Shown: piece after piece, positions 53,529 through 62,788 of the stretch
Layout of the letters: every line of letters starts with the position of its first letter
How positions within the stretch are numbered: position 1 is the stretch's first letter
Assembly: GCF_900176345.1 (NCBI RefSeq)
Contig: NZ_FWXU01000010.1
Location: forward strand, 1-64,000
Length of the DNA stretch: 64,000 nucleotides
DNA from: Rhizobium sp. RU36D
GTDB lineage: Bacteria; Pseudomonadota; Alphaproteobacteria; Rhizobiales; Rhizobiaceae
Direction: 5' to 3'
Translations under genes and position numbers: made by a program
The notes under the pieces: model-generated
What the model was told of the DNA's origin: nothing
The model's database searches: none
The model's input: the letters and a program-made list of their open reading frames with translations, nothing else

Positions 53529-56500
53529 TTGAGTATTAAGTCGATTATCAGTCGCCACCTGATCGGGCGGTCGCCGCGCGCCAGCGTTTCGATCCTCACG
53601 GCACTGGCCGTTGCCATAACCATCGGGCTTCTGGGTTTTTACCTGGATCGAGAGAACCAGCAGGCGACGAAAACGACCATACAGGAGCAGACGGAGCGGG
53701 ATGCCCGCCTGATCCAGAATGCCCTGTCGCGGCAGATCCATGCGGACATGGCGGCGGCCGACTATCTGACCGACATGATCGCGGCCAATCCCAATCTCAA
53801 TATCGGTGTCTTGGAGCGGAGCGCCGACAGCCTGCTGAAGCGCAACCGGCATTTTGCCAGCATCGGGTTTGCGCCGGACTTCACGCTCGTCTCCACCCGA
53901 TATGCCATATCGACGCCCGAGCCCGCGGCGGGAAGCCTTGCACCTTCGGGGCAGAAGATAACGCCCCTTCTGCAGACCAGGCTGCATCGTGACGGACTCG
54001 GAAAACTGCACCTGACCGTGCCGGTGCACGTCTCCGCCGACAACGCGGCAAAGTCGTGGGGCGCGGTGATCTTCACCATCGACGAGGAAAAATTCTTCCA
54101 GAAATGCGGGCTGATGCCCCGTTTCGATGGCGTCCCGAGTGCCGCACCGCTCGGCCTCGACTATCTGAACATCGCCATCCGCGAGCTGAATGCCGATCGC
54201 GCCAACCTGCCCTTCTTCGGATCGGGCGATTTTGGCAGCCGCCAGCCGGTATCCAAGATGCTGGCCTATCCCGGCGGCGCATGGGAAATCCTTGTCGCGC
54301 CGAAGGAGGACTGGCAGCCGCCGGCCGAAAGCCAGTTCCCGTTCCGGCTGGTCGCCGTCATCGCCGCCATCTCGATGATCATTCCGATCTTCATCGCCAG
54401 CATCCTGATCACAGAGCGTAATCGCAACATCAGCGAATTGAAGCAGCGCGAGGAAAAGCTGATCGAACTGTCGAAACGCTTCAACCTGGCCATGGAAACG
54501 TCCAATATCGGCATCTGGGAAATGCGCGAGAGCGACCAGAAATTGATATGGGACAGCCGCGCGGCGGCCCTGCACGGGATCGAGGACGAATGCGAGGAAG
54601 GCCTGGATCGTCTTGCGCAATGGACGACGTCCGTCCATCCGCTCGATCGAGACATGGCCGAGGCCCATTTCTTCCAATGCGCATGCCATGATGCCTCAGG
54701 CACCTGCGAGATGGTCTACCGCGTGCTGGGCAAGAATGGCGAGGCACGATACCTGCGCTCGGTCGGCTCCTATTCCGGCTCGGCCGGTCAGGGCCGCATC
54801 ATCGGCATCGTCTGGGACATCACCGCCGACCGCATGGTCACCCAGACGCTGCGCGAAGCCAAGGAAACCAGCGACATCAAGAATGCCGAACTGGAACTGG
54901 CGCTCGACGAATTGTCCAGCCGCGAACACGAGCTGGAGGAGCTCTCCAGCCGCTTCGATCTGGCATTGGCCTCCTACAATTGCGGCACCTGGGAAGGTGA
55001 CCCGGTCAGCGGCGGCGCGGTGTGGGACGAGCGCATGCACCAACTCTACGGCCTGCCCTATACCACCGGGCATGTCAGCGAAGAGATATGGCTGAGCTGC
55101 CTGCATCCCGACAGCCGCAAGAGCGTGCTGGCCGATACCCGCAGGGCGATTGCCCGCTCAACAACGCTGCAGAGTGTCCAGCATGTGGTTATGCCCGACG
55201 GCAGTTTCCGCTTCGTGCGTTCGGTCGGCCAGATGCACACCACCCGCGACGGCCAGCGCAAGGTCATCGGCATCGGCTTCGACGTCACCGCCGACATGCT
55301 GCTGACCGAGGAATTGAAGGTCGCCAAGGAAGAGGCCGATGCCCGCAACCACGAGCTTGAGCTTGCCAAGAACCGCATCGAATACAATGCGCTGCATGAT
55401 CCGCTGACGGGCCTTGCGAACCGCCGCAAGTTCGACCTTGAGCTTGACGAGATGACCCGTGCAGCTCAGCGGGGACGGGTCAAGTTCTCGATCCTGCATC
55501 TCGATCTCGACCGCTTCAAGGAAATCAACGATACGCTGGGCCACGCGGCCGGCGATGCGATGCTGGTGAACGCCTCGAAGATACTGGCGCGCAACGTGCC
55601 GGAGGGCGACCTGGTTGCCCGTATCGGCGGCGACGAATTCGTCATCCTGGCCAAGAGCACCACGGACCAGGTGCATTTGGCGGAACTTTGCGAGAAGATC
55701 ATCCACGAGATGGGTCAGCCCATCGATTTCGAAGGCTTCTCCTGCCGTTGCGGCGTCTCGATCGGCATCGCCCATGGACAGGGCCAGGGGACGGATGCGC
55801 GCAAGGTGCTGATCAATGCCGACCTCGCGCTCTACGAGGCCAAGGACCACGGCCGCAATTGCTACGAATTCTTCTCGGAGAACCTGCAGGCCAATATCAT
55901 CAGCTCGAAGCGAATGGCCGACGAGATCCTGTCCGGTCTCGACAATGACGAGTTCACCGCCTGGTACCAGCCGCAATTCTGCGCCAACACCATGGAACTG
56001 ACCGGCGTGGAAGCCCTGGTGCGCTGGGATCACCCCACCCGCGGCATCCTTGCCTCCGGCACCTTCCTCAAGATCGCCGAAGACCTGAACGTCATGGCGC
56101 GCATCGACCAGTTGGTCCTGGAGCGGACCCTGCGCGACCGGATGCTGTGGATGGCTCGCGGGATTAAGGTTCCGCGCGTTTCGGTCAACGTGTCCTCGCG
56201 CCGGCTGCACGACAAGAGCCTGATCGACAGCCTGGAAACGCTGACGATCGACCCCGGCAGCCTGACCTTCGAACTGGTGGAATCGATCTTCCTCGACGAG
56301 AGCGAAGACATCGCCACCGAGAATATCGATCGCATCAAGGCCATGGGCATCGATATCGAGATCGATGACTTCGGAACGGGCCATACCTCGATCGTCAGCC
56401 TGCTGAAGCTCAAGCCCAAGCGCCTGAAGATCGACCGGCAACTGGTGATGCCCATCGTCAATTCGCCGCAGGAACGGACGCTGGTGCGGTCGATCATCGA

Positions 56501-56678
56501 CATTGCCCGCTCGCTCGGCGTCGAGACGGTGGCGGAGGGCGTGGAAACGCGCGAGCACGCCATGCTACTGCGTGATCTCGGCTGCGATTTCCTTCAGGGC
56601 TATGCCTTCGCCAAGCCACTGTCGTCGGAGAATTTCCATCGCTTCGTTGCCGGCGAGGAGTGGCGCAAGGCCTCCTGA
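53529..56678 (+). CDS. Membrane PAS-PAS-GGDEF-EAL cyclic-di-GMP protein
   Basis: The product is 1049 aa. Helix 1 (residues 20-37) and helix 2 (about 276-295) enclose a CHASE-like periplasmic sensor. Two PAS domains (310-430 and 455-590) precede GGDEF (610-775) and EAL (785-1040). RIGGDEFVIL is intact, but the inhibitory-site position reads PEGD instead of RxxD, so product inhibition may be lost. The EAL domain keeps GVEALVRWDHP, ELVESIF, IDDFGTGHTS, LKIDRQL and AEGVETREH. It may be bifunctional. Start is a TTG behind GCGGGG; no ATG gives the same N terminus. Confidence 0.92.
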   Translation: MSIKSIISRHLIGRSPRASVSILTALAVAITIGLLGFYLDRENQQATKTTIQEQTERDARLIQNALSRQIHADMAAADYLTDMIAANPNLNIGVLERSADSLLKRNRHFASIGFAPDFTLVSTRYAISTPEPAAGSLAPSGQKITPLLQTRLHRDGLGKLHLTVPVHVSADNAAKSWGAVIFTIDEEKFFQKCGLMPRFDGVPSAAPLGLDYLNIAIRELNADRANLPFFGSGDFGSRQPVSKMLAYPGGAWEILVAPKEDWQPPAESQFPFRLVAVIAAISMIIPIFIASILITERNRNISELKQREEKLIELSKRFNLAMETSNIGIWEMRESDQKLIWDSRAAALHGIEDECEEGLDRLAQWTTSVHPLDRDMAEAHFFQCACHDASGTCEMVYRVLGKNGEARYLRSVGSYSGSAGQGRIIGIVWDITADRMVTQTLREAKETSDIKNAELELALDELSSREHELEELSSRFDLALASYNCGTWEGDPVSGGAVWDERMHQLYGLPYTTGHVSEEIWLSCLHPDSRKSVLADTRRAIARSTTLQSVQHVVMPDGSFRFVRSVGQMHTTRDGQRKVIGIGFDVTADMLLTEELKVAKEEADARNHELELAKNRIEYNALHDPLTGLANRRKFDLELDEMTRAAQRGRVKFSILHLDLDRFKEINDTLGHAAGDAMLVNASKILARNVPEGDLVARIGGDEFVILAKSTTDQVHLAELCEKIIHEMGQPIDFEGFSCRCGVSIGIAHGQGQGTDARKVLINADLALYEAKDHGRNCYEFFSENLQANIISSKRMADEILSGLDNDEFTAWYQPQFCANTMELTGVEALVRWDHPTRGILASGTFLKIAEDLNVMARIDQLVLERTLRDRMLWMARGIKVPRVSVNVSSRRLHDKSLIDSLETLTIDPGSLTFELVESIFLDESEDIATENIDRIKAMGIDIEIDDFGTGHTSIVSLLKLKPKRLKIDRQLVMPIVNSPQERTLVRSIIDIARSLGVETVAEGVETREHAMLLRDLGCDFLQGYAFAKPLSSENFHRFVAGEEWRKAS

Positions 56679-56793
56679 GCCGCGCCAAACGCCGCGCGAA
56701 AAGGCTTTTGCCTTTACCGGATTTACACTAATAGTGTGCCGCGCCCTGCGGCCCCTGCCCCAGGCAAACCTTATGATGCCCGGTTAAGAAAAC

Positions 56794-57888
56794 ATGTCCC
56801 ATAACACCTTCGGCCACCTCTTCCGCGTTACCACTTGGGGCGAAAGCCATGGTCCGGCACTGGGCTGCGTCATCGACGGCTGCCCTCCCGGTATTAAGCT
56901 GACCCTGGAGGATATCCAGGGCTTCCTGGACAAGCGCAAGCCGGGACAATCCCGCTTCGTGACGCAGCGGCGCGAGGATGACCTGGTGAAGGTGCTCTCC
57001 GGCGTGATGCCGGGGGATGAGGGTGTGATGATCACGACCGGCACCCCGATCTCGCTGATGATCGAGAATACCGACCAGCGCTCCAAGGACTACGGCGAAA
57101 TCGCCAAGCGCTACCGCCCCGGCCATGCGGACTTCACCTACGACGTCAAATACGGCATCCGCGACTATCGCGGCGGCGGACGCTCATCGGCGCGCGAGAC
57201 CGCGGCGCGCGTGGCGGCCGGCGCCGTTGCGCGGCTCGTCGTGCCCGGCGTGACCATTCGTGGCGCGCTGGTGCAGATCGGCAAGCACAAGATCAACCGC
57301 GCCAACTGGGACTGGGCGCAGGTGGACCAGAACCCGTTCTTCGCCCCGGACCCCGAGATCGTTCCGGTCTGGGAAGACTATCTCGACGGCATCCGCAAGG
57401 CCGGCTCCTCTGTCGGCGCCGTGGTCGAAGTGGTGGCCGAGGGCGTGCCGGCGGGGCTCGGCGCCCCGATCTACGGCAAGCTCGACCAGGATATCGCGAG
57501 CCTGCTGATGTCGATCAATGCCGTGAAGGGTGTCGAGATCGGTAACGGCTTCGGGGCGGCCGAAATCACGGGCGAAGAGAATGCCGATGAAATGCGCATG
57601 GGCAATGACGGCAAGCCGCTGTTTCTGTCCAACCATGCCGGCGGCATCCTGGGCGGCATCTCCACGGGGGAGCCCATCATCGCCCGCTTCGCCATCAAGC
57701 CCACATCCTCGATCCTGACCGAGCGACAGTCGATCGATTCGGATGGAAACAATGTCGATGTCCGCACCAAGGGTCGCCATGACCCTTGCGTCGGGATACG
57801 CGCCGTACCGGTGGGCGAGGCCATGCTTGCATGCGCCATTGCCGATCACTATCTGCGGGATCGTGGCCAGACCGGCCGACTGAAGTGA
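56794..57888 (+). CDS. aroC: Chorismate synthase
   Basis: AroC makes chorismate from EPSP with reduced FMN. The 364-aa product has all family signatures: [77 protein letters not shown] and [21 protein letters not shown] hairpin of AAAGGC/GCCTTT (56700-56715) ends the preceding gene. ribB follows after 9 bp. Confidence 0.97.
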   Translation: MSHNTFGHLFRVTTWGESHGPALGCVIDGCPPGIKLTLEDIQGFLDKRKPGQSRFVTQRREDDLVKVLSGVMPGDEGVMITTGTPISLMIENTDQRSKDYGEIAKRYRPGHADFTYDVKYGIRDYRGGGRSSARETAARVAAGAVARLVVPGVTIRGALVQIGKHKINRANWDWAQVDQNPFFAPDPEIVPVWEDYLDGIRKAGSSVGAVVEVVAEGVPAGLGAPIYGKLDQDIASLLMSINAVKGVEIGNGFGAAEITGEENADEMRMGNDGKPLFLSNHAGGILGGISTGEPIIARFAIKPTSSILTERQSIDSDGNNVDVRTKGRHDPCVGIRAVPVGEAMLACAIADHYLRDRGQTGRLK

Positions 57889-57897
57889 GGGTCCAGA

Positions 57898-58998
57898 ATG
57901 GCGTATGACCAGAAGCGTGTCGTCGAGGCGATCAGGGCCTTCGAAGCCGGCGAAATCGTCGTCGTGATGGACGATGACGGGCGCGAGAACGAAGGCGACC
58001 TGATTGTCGCGGCCGTGCATTGCACCCCGGAAAAGATGGCCTTCATCGTCCGCCACACCTCGGGCATCGTCTGCGCGCCGATGCCGAAGGAAGAGGCCAA
58101 GCGTCTCAACCTCTCCGCCATGGTGGCGGAAAACGACAGCGCCCACACCACGGCCTTCACCGTGAGCGTGGATTTCAAGCACGGAACGTCCACCGGAATT
58201 TCCGCCGACGACCGCACGCTGACAGTGCGCAACCTGGCCAATCCGAATGTCGGCGCCAGCGATTTCGTGCGTCCAGGCCATATCTTTCCGCTGGTGTCGC
58301 GCGAGGGCGGCGTGCTGATGCGCTCCGGACATACCGAAGCGGCCGTGGATCTCTGCCGGCTTGCGAGCCTGCCGCCGATCGGGGTGATCAGCGAACTGGT
58401 CAACGATGACGGCACCGTCATGCGCGGTCCGGAAGTCTCCGCCTTTGCGGAAAAACATGGGCTGAAGCAGGTCTCGGTGGCCGACCTGATCGCCTACCGG
58501 CAGCGCAAGGAAACGCTGATCCAGCTACATTCGACCTTTGACATCAACACCGTCCATGGGCGGGCAAAGGGTCACAGCTACTCGCTGCCCTGGGACCCGA
58601 TGCAGCACCTGGCGGTCGTCTTCGGCGATATCCGGGACGGCGTCGATATTCCGGTCCGGCTGCACCTTGAAAACGTGGCGGCCGATGTCTTCGGCGACAG
58701 CAGCCAGCTCGACGCCATCATGAAGCGGATTGCCGAACAGGGCCGCGGCGTGATCGTCTATCTGCGCGAGGGTTCGGTCGGCGTCGGTGTTTCCACCACA
58801 GCGCGGGCGGGCAAGCATGATCGCGAGGCCCATAGCGAGGCACAGCAGCGCGAAAGCGAATGGCTTGAAATCGGCCTGGGTGCGCAGATCCTGAAGGATC
58901 TCGGCGTGACCTCGATCCGCCTGTTTGCCTCCCGCGAGCGGCATTATGTCGGCCTGGAAGGGTTCGGCATCAAGATCACCGGCACCGAACTCTGCTGA
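57898..58998 (+). CDS. ribB: 3,4-dihydroxy-2-butanone 4-phosphate synthase with decayed GTP cyclohydrolase II domain
   Basis: The product is 366 aa. Residues 1-205 are RibB: VVVMDDDGRENEGDLIVAAV, FIVRHTSGIVCAPM, and RSGHTEAAVDLCRLASLPP for making the four-carbon riboflavin precursor. The C-terminal 160 residues align with GTP cyclohydrolase II (VVFGDIRDGVDIPVRLHLEN, RGVIVYLREGSVGVGVS, EIGLGAQILKDLGVTSIRLF), but the zinc motif C-x10-C-x-C is replaced by HLENVAADVFGDSS, so that activity should be lost. A separate ribA would be needed. DUF1993 follows after 29 bp. Confidence 0.9.
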   Translation: MAYDQKRVVEAIRAFEAGEIVVVMDDDGRENEGDLIVAAVHCTPEKMAFIVRHTSGIVCAPMPKEEAKRLNLSAMVAENDSAHTTAFTVSVDFKHGTSTGISADDRTLTVRNLANPNVGASDFVRPGHIFPLVSREGGVLMRSGHTEAAVDLCRLASLPPIGVISELVNDDGTVMRGPEVSAFAEKHGLKQVSVADLIAYRQRKETLIQLHSTFDINTVHGRAKGHSYSLPWDPMQHLAVVFGDIRDGVDIPVRLHLENVAADVFGDSSQLDAIMKRIAEQGRGVIVYLREGSVGVGVSTTARAGKHDREAHSEAQQRESEWLEIGLGAQILKDLGVTSIRLFASRERHYVGLEGFGIKITGTELC

Positions 58999-59027
58999 CA
59001 TCCTCCATCTCACAGGAAAATCGATCC

Positions 59028-59534
59028 ATGGCCTTGTCTCTCTACGATGTCAGCGTGCCCGTCTTTATCAGGGGTTTCGACAATCTCGCGGCCATCCTGA
59101 ACAAGGGTCGCGCCCATGCGGCCTCGACGGGCATGAGCGAGAGCGACCTGCTGGAAGCCCGGCTGTTTCCCGATATGGGCAATCTGATCACCCAGATCCA
59201 GCGCGCCAGCGATACGGCAAAGTTTGCCGCCGTCCGGGTCGGCCAGGTGGAAGGACCCGCCATGGCCGACGAAGAAACGACCTTCGACGACCTGCAGGCA
59301 CGCATCGCAAAGACCGTGGACTTCCTGAAATCCGTGCCGTCAAGCGCCTTCGATGGCCGCGAGGGTGCCCAAGTAGAGCTGAAGAACCGCGGCGGCTCGC
59401 GCATGTTCACGGCGGAAGATTATCTTCTGACTTTTGCCCTGCCGAATTTCTTCTTCCATGTCACGACGGCCTATGCCCTGCTGCGCCACAAGGGCGTGCC
59501 GGTCGGCAAGGCGGATTATCTCTGGGGCGGGTGA
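59028..59534 (+). CDS. DUF1993 family protein
   Basis: The product is 168 aa and matches DUF1993: SLYDVSVPVFIRGFDNLAAI, the RLFPDMGNLITQIQRASDTA helix, and FALPNFFFHVTTAYALLRHK. The fold is a four-helix DinB/YfiT-like bundle and the function is unknown. A missing metal-His set cannot be judged from sequence alone. It is at the 3' end of the aroC-ribB unit. Confidence 0.87.
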   Translation: MALSLYDVSVPVFIRGFDNLAAILNKGRAHAASTGMSESDLLEARLFPDMGNLITQIQRASDTAKFAAVRVGQVEGPAMADEETTFDDLQARIAKTVDFLKSVPSSAFDGREGAQVELKNRGGSRMFTAEDYLLTFALPNFFFHVTTAYALLRHKGVPVGKADYLWGG

Positions 59535-59550
59535 AGAGGCCGCGCCCATC

Positions 59551-59572
59551 TGCCGGCCGCGTCAGGCCGGCA
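59551..59572. terminator. Hairpin between convergent genes
   Basis: TGCCGGCC (59551-59558) pairs with GGCCGGCA (59565-59572) across a 6-nt loop that holds the stop codon of the leftward epimerase gene. It is placed to end both transcripts, but T-runs are absent. Confidence 0.45.
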
Positions 59573-60431
59573 ATTCCACGGTGAAGGCGAAACGCGCGGT
59601 GACGCCGGGGGTCAGCATGACGCCATAGGGCCGGTCGGCGATCTCATGGGTGCCACCCAGTTCCGCCGCCATGCCATGCCATGGCTCGACGCAGAGGAAG
59701 GGCGCACCCGGCTTGGTCCAGAGCGCCAGGTTCGGCAGGTTCTCGAAGCGGAACTTTAGCGCCGGACCGCCATCCACGCCGTAGCACAGGCCATCCCCCG
59801 CACTATCAGGGAATATCATCGCGTCGGCCTCGAACAGCTTGTGGTCAAGCACGATCTCGCCCGCTGCAAACGGCGATGGCAGGCGCCCTGTCAGCAGCAG
59901 GCCAGACTGCAGACGCGCCAAGCTGGGTTCTGCACCATTGTCGAGCCTGATCGTGTGGGGTTTTCCCTCCGCACCCGGCAGCGGCCAGACGAAGGCGGGG
60001 TGGAAGCCAAGGCCGAAGGGCATGGGCCTGCTATCCCGATTGGTCACCTCGGCCGCCACGGTCAGCGCCCGTCCGTCGATGGAATGTTCCAGCGCCAGCA
60101 GGAAATCGAAGGGGTAGACGGCGCGGGTGGCATCGGAGGCCTGGAGTTCATGGCGGCACAGGGTCGCCGTCGATGCGGCAAGCGCAAATTCGCTGCGGCG
60201 GGCAAAGCCGTGCTGCGCCATGGGATAATCGACGCCATCGACCGCAACCTTGTCGTCCGGCGCCTTGCCGACGATGGGAAACAGCACGGGCGAGCGTCCG
60301 CCCCAGAAGGCGGCATCGCCATGCCACAGCCAGGAACGACCATCGGACGAGGTCAGCGACTGCATTTCCGCGCCAAGCGAGGAGACCTCGACGGACACGT
60401 GCTGGTTTCCGATTCCGACGGTGCTTGGCAT
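59562..60431 (-). CDS. Aldose 1-epimerase family protein
   Basis: The product is 289 aa, a mutarotase-like beta-sandwich enzyme. Matches are VEVSSLGAEMQSLTSSDGRS, GRSPVLFPIVGKAPDDKV, PMAQHGFARRSEF, GLGFHPAFVWPLPGAEGKPH and CVEPWHGMAAE, with the catalytic His and Glu in these segments. It resembles the LacX/YeaD-like group; the sugar is unknown. The start at 60431 (MPSTVGIGN) is chosen to give a compact N terminus. Confidence 0.88.
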   Translation of the reverse strand: MPSTVGIGNQHVSVEVSSLGAEMQSLTSSDGRSWLWHGDAAFWGGRSPVLFPIVGKAPDDKVAVDGVDYPMAQHGFARRSEFALAASTATLCRHELQASDATRAVYPFDFLLALEHSIDGRALTVAAEVTNRDSRPMPFGLGFHPAFVWPLPGAEGKPHTIRLDNGAEPSLARLQSGLLLTGRLPSPFAAGEIVLDHKLFEADAMIFPDSAGDGLCYGVDGGPALKFRFENLPNLALWTKPGAPFLCVEPWHGMAAELGGTHEIADRPYGVMLTPGVTARFAFTVELPA

Positions 60432-60499
60432 CCATAATCCTCTGCGAGTCGCTTCTGCAGACGACCATAGACGTGGAAAAAGCCCGTGACCAGCGAAGG

Positions 60500-60820
60500 T
60501 CAGACCCGCGACGGCAGGAGAATGATCGCCGCGCCGATGAGGCATACGGCGGCGCCGGCAAGATCGAACCGGTCCGGCCGCTGGCCCTCCGCGAGCCATG
60601 CCCAGATGAGCGACATGGCAATGTAAATTCCGCCATAGGCCGCATAGGCCCGACCCGCGACCGTCGTCGGCACCAGGGTCAGGAGATAGGCAAACAGCAT
60701 CAGCGAGAGGATGCCGGGCGCCAGCCAGACACCCGATTTCCCCAGGCGCAACCAGGCCCAGAAGGCAAAACAGCCGGCAATTTCGGCGAGCGCAGCGGCG
60801 ATATAGATTCCGTAGACCAT
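60500..60820 (-). CDS. YnfA family (UPF0060) membrane protein
   Basis: The product is 106 aa with four helices and the YnfA pattern: [40 protein letters not shown] and [17 protein letters not shown]. It is related in fold to SMR transporters, and an efflux role has been proposed for some members. It stands alone between the epimerase and BrnTA genes. Confidence 0.9.
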   Translation of the reverse strand: MVYGIYIAAALAEIAGCFAFWAWLRLGKSGVWLAPGILSLMLFAYLLTLVPTTVAGRAYAAYGGIYIAMSLIWAWLAEGQRPDRFDLAGAAVCLIGAAIILLPSRV

Positions 60821-60882
60821 CGGCAGGTTATGGCATAGCCGGGGTCAGCCTTCAAACCAGCGCCAAAGCCATGTCGGTTTGC

Positions 60883-61137
60883 TCAGAGTCCGGCGATCTT
60901 TCGCAACTCGCTATCGATACGCGACTGCCAACCTGGTCCAGTGGCCTTGAAATACTCGACTACTTCGGGGCTGAGACGCAAGGATACCGGAATTTTCGTG
61001 GGCGCCTTCTGCGGACCCCGTGTTTTCGGAAAGAAAGCAAGCAAATCCGCGGGCAGTTCAGTGCCCGGCTTCGACAAGGCAAAATCTGCGTCGGACCACT
61101 CCGGATTTTCCTGATCAATCCCTGTCTTCGGCGACAT
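60883..61137 (-). CDS. BrnA-like antitoxin
   Basis: The product is about 84 aa. The C-terminal half has the BrnA signature VSLRLSPEVVEYFKATGPGW QSRIDSELRK, a ribbon-helix-helix DNA-binding part; the N-terminal half is acidic and proline-rich and should clamp the toxin. The start at 61137 overlaps the 3' end of brnT by 23 bp. An ATG is not further upstream except at 61164. Confidence 0.88.
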   Translation of the reverse strand: MSPKTGIDQENPEWSDADFALSKPGTELPADLLAFFPKTRGPQKAPTKIPVSLRLSPEVVEYFKATGPGWQSRIDSELRKIAGL

Positions 61138-61384
61138 AACGGTCAAGCTCCTTCTTGTGAGCACGCCTGAGGCTGATAACTCTCACTCTTGAATCGCGGC
61201 AGGTAAAGACGAGGCAGTAGGCTTCGTTATCGACAAGACCCCATGCTCTGCACCGCGCTTCACCATAGGCTTTACGCTCATCTTCAAGAAAGCGCAGAAT
61301 GTTCATGTCACGAGCGCGGGCGAGCGAAATCCCGTGTTTATTAACATTTGCCTCGTTCTTCGCTTCGTCAAACTCGATATCCAT
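61115..61384 (-). CDS. BrnT-like ribonuclease toxin
   Basis: The product is 89 aa with the BrnT pattern: MDIEFDEAKNEANVNKHGIS, LEDERKAYGEARCRAWGLVD, NEAYCLVFTCRDSRVRVISL and RRAHKKELDRY. BrnT is a RelE-like RNase induced by stress in Brucella. The toxin-first order with the antitoxin overlapping it is typical. The gene is leftward, upstream AT-rich DNA (61385-61440) should hold the promoter. Confidence 0.92.
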   Translation of the reverse strand: MDIEFDEAKNEANVNKHGISLARARDMNILRFLEDERKAYGEARCRAWGLVDNEAYCLVFTCRDSRVRVISLRRAHKKELDRYVAEDRD

Positions 61385-61444
61385 TTATGTAAGCCATATC
61401 CGAGCTGACTTCAATCTAATCGTACATACAATAAACCCAGGCAA

Positions 61445-62638
61445 TCACGCGCGCCAGCCAGGCAGGTAGGTGACACGCTCGACGCCGGCGAAGCGGGCGA
61501 CGCGGTTGAGTTCGGCATCGAGTTTTTCCAGCCGGCCGGCGGAGGGGCGGACGCCTTTTTCCAGCCAGAGGCGCTTGACGTCGAGGCTGCCGGTTTTGCG
61601 TTCGGCCTTCATGTCGATGCGGCCGATCATCCGGTCGCCTTCCAGCAGCGGGAAGACGTAGTAGCCGTATTCGCGCTTGGGCTCCGGCACGAAGATTTCG
61701 ATGCGGTAGAAGAAGCCGAACAGGCGTTCCGCCCGGTTGCGGTCGCGCAGCAAGGGATCGAAGGGTGAGAGCACCCGGACCCGCGCCGGTGGCTCTGGAA
61801 TATAGCCGAGATGATCAGGAAAACCTGACAACGCAAAGGAAGCGCGGTTCTTTTCGCCATCAATCGATGTGACCTGGATTTCCTCCAGTTCATCCCGGTG
61901 AATCTCCACCCAGGTTTTCGCTTCCGTCGGCGTGACAAGATGCCAGAAGGCGGCGATCTCGCCGGAGGTGGCAAAGCCCAGCCGCTTCAGCGCTTCCCGG
62001 CAGGCCCAGTCGACGAAGACCTCATGCGCAACTTCGGCCTGGTGATGCTCTGAAGGAATGACCCGTTCGGAGAGATCATAGACCTTCTGGAAATTCTCGC
62101 GCGCGGCGATCGATACCCGCCCGGTGCGCCAGAGGAATTCCAGCGCCGTCTTGCTGGGATGCCAGTTCCACCAGCCGCCCGACTTATGGTCTTCCGTCTT
62201 CATGTCCCGCGACATGACCGCACCGCCCTCGGCGATGCGCGCATAGGTCTCCTCGAAGCTTTGCGGGTTAAACCCCTCCCCCTGCCACTTGCTCCAGGCC
62301 TGCCGGATGCGGGCCTCCTCCCGGATAAATCGATGCTTCCAATAGGGAAAGAAGGCAGAGGGCAGTATCGACGCGTCATGGGTCCAATGCTCGAACAGGG
62401 CGCGGTCCTGCTCGATGAGGGCCTGAAGGTCCTCGCGCCGGTAGGTCTGGTTGCGCGAGAACAGGATCTGGTGATGCGCCCGCTCGACCCACTGGATGCT
62501 GTCGACCTGGACGAAACCGAGATCATGGATCAGCTGCAGCAGCCCTGCCTTGGACAGGGCGAGATGCGGCGGCCGGGAAAGCCCCTGCCGCTCCATGAAA
62601 ATGCGCCGCGCCTCGGCATTGGAAAGTAGAATCGCCAT
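61445..62638 (-). CDS. YcaQ-like winged-helix DNA glycosylase family protein
   Basis: The product is 397 aa and matches the HTH_42/YcaQ (AlkX) family, whose studied members unhook interstrand crosslinks and remove alkylated bases. Segments are LLQLIHDLGFVQVDSIQWVE RAHHQIL, RALFEHWTHDASILPSAFFP, then PFDPLLRDRNRAERLFGFFY RIE and REYGYYVFPLLEGDRMIGRI. Catalytic residues cannot be assigned with certainty. It stands opposite bioM, 150 bp upstream of its start. Confidence 0.85.
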   Translation of the reverse strand: MAILLSNAEARRIFMERQGLSRPPHLALSKAGLLQLIHDLGFVQVDSIQWVERAHHQILFSRNQTYRREDLQALIEQDRALFEHWTHDASILPSAFFPYWKHRFIREEARIRQAWSKWQGEGFNPQSFEETYARIAEGGAVMSRDMKTEDHKSGGWWNWHPSKTALEFLWRTGRVSIAARENFQKVYDLSERVIPSEHHQAEVAHEVFVDWACREALKRLGFATSGEIAAFWHLVTPTEAKTWVEIHRDELEEIQVTSIDGEKNRASFALSGFPDHLGYIPEPPARVRVLSPFDPLLRDRNRAERLFGFFYRIEIFVPEPKREYGYYVFPLLEGDRMIGRIDMKAERKTGSLDVKRLWLEKGVRPSAGRLEKLDAELNRVARFAGVERVTYLPGWRA

Positions 62639-62788
62639 GGAACGAGGCTAGGGCATGTTCGCGGTTTGTTCAATGGACTCCTGGACTGCCAGCGGGGCAA
62701 TCGATGTGGTTGAAGCCGACGGGTGGCCATTCCCCTGCCCTGCCCCGCGGTTTATAGAAGCCGAGTGACGATACTCGAGGGGCACCGC

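Noticed and set aside
56700-56730. Strong terminator and operator between the GGDEF-EAL gene and aroC
   Set aside because: The AAAGGC/GCCTTT stem is only 6 bp and the ACACTA-A-TAGTGT palindrome has no matching regulator nearby; evidence is too thin for a separate call.
57889-57897. FMN riboswitch controlling ribB
   Set aside because: Only 9 bp separate aroC and ribB, so there is no room for the riboswitch and none was seen before aroC.
57184-58458. 424-codon minus-strand frame opposite aroC and ribB
   Set aside because: Both sense genes carry full family signatures, so this frame is a by-product of codon bias.
62751-62760. Possible BioR box before bioM
   Set aside because: TTATAGAAGC matches the box in only 7 of 10 positions and breaks the palindrome; chance match is likely.
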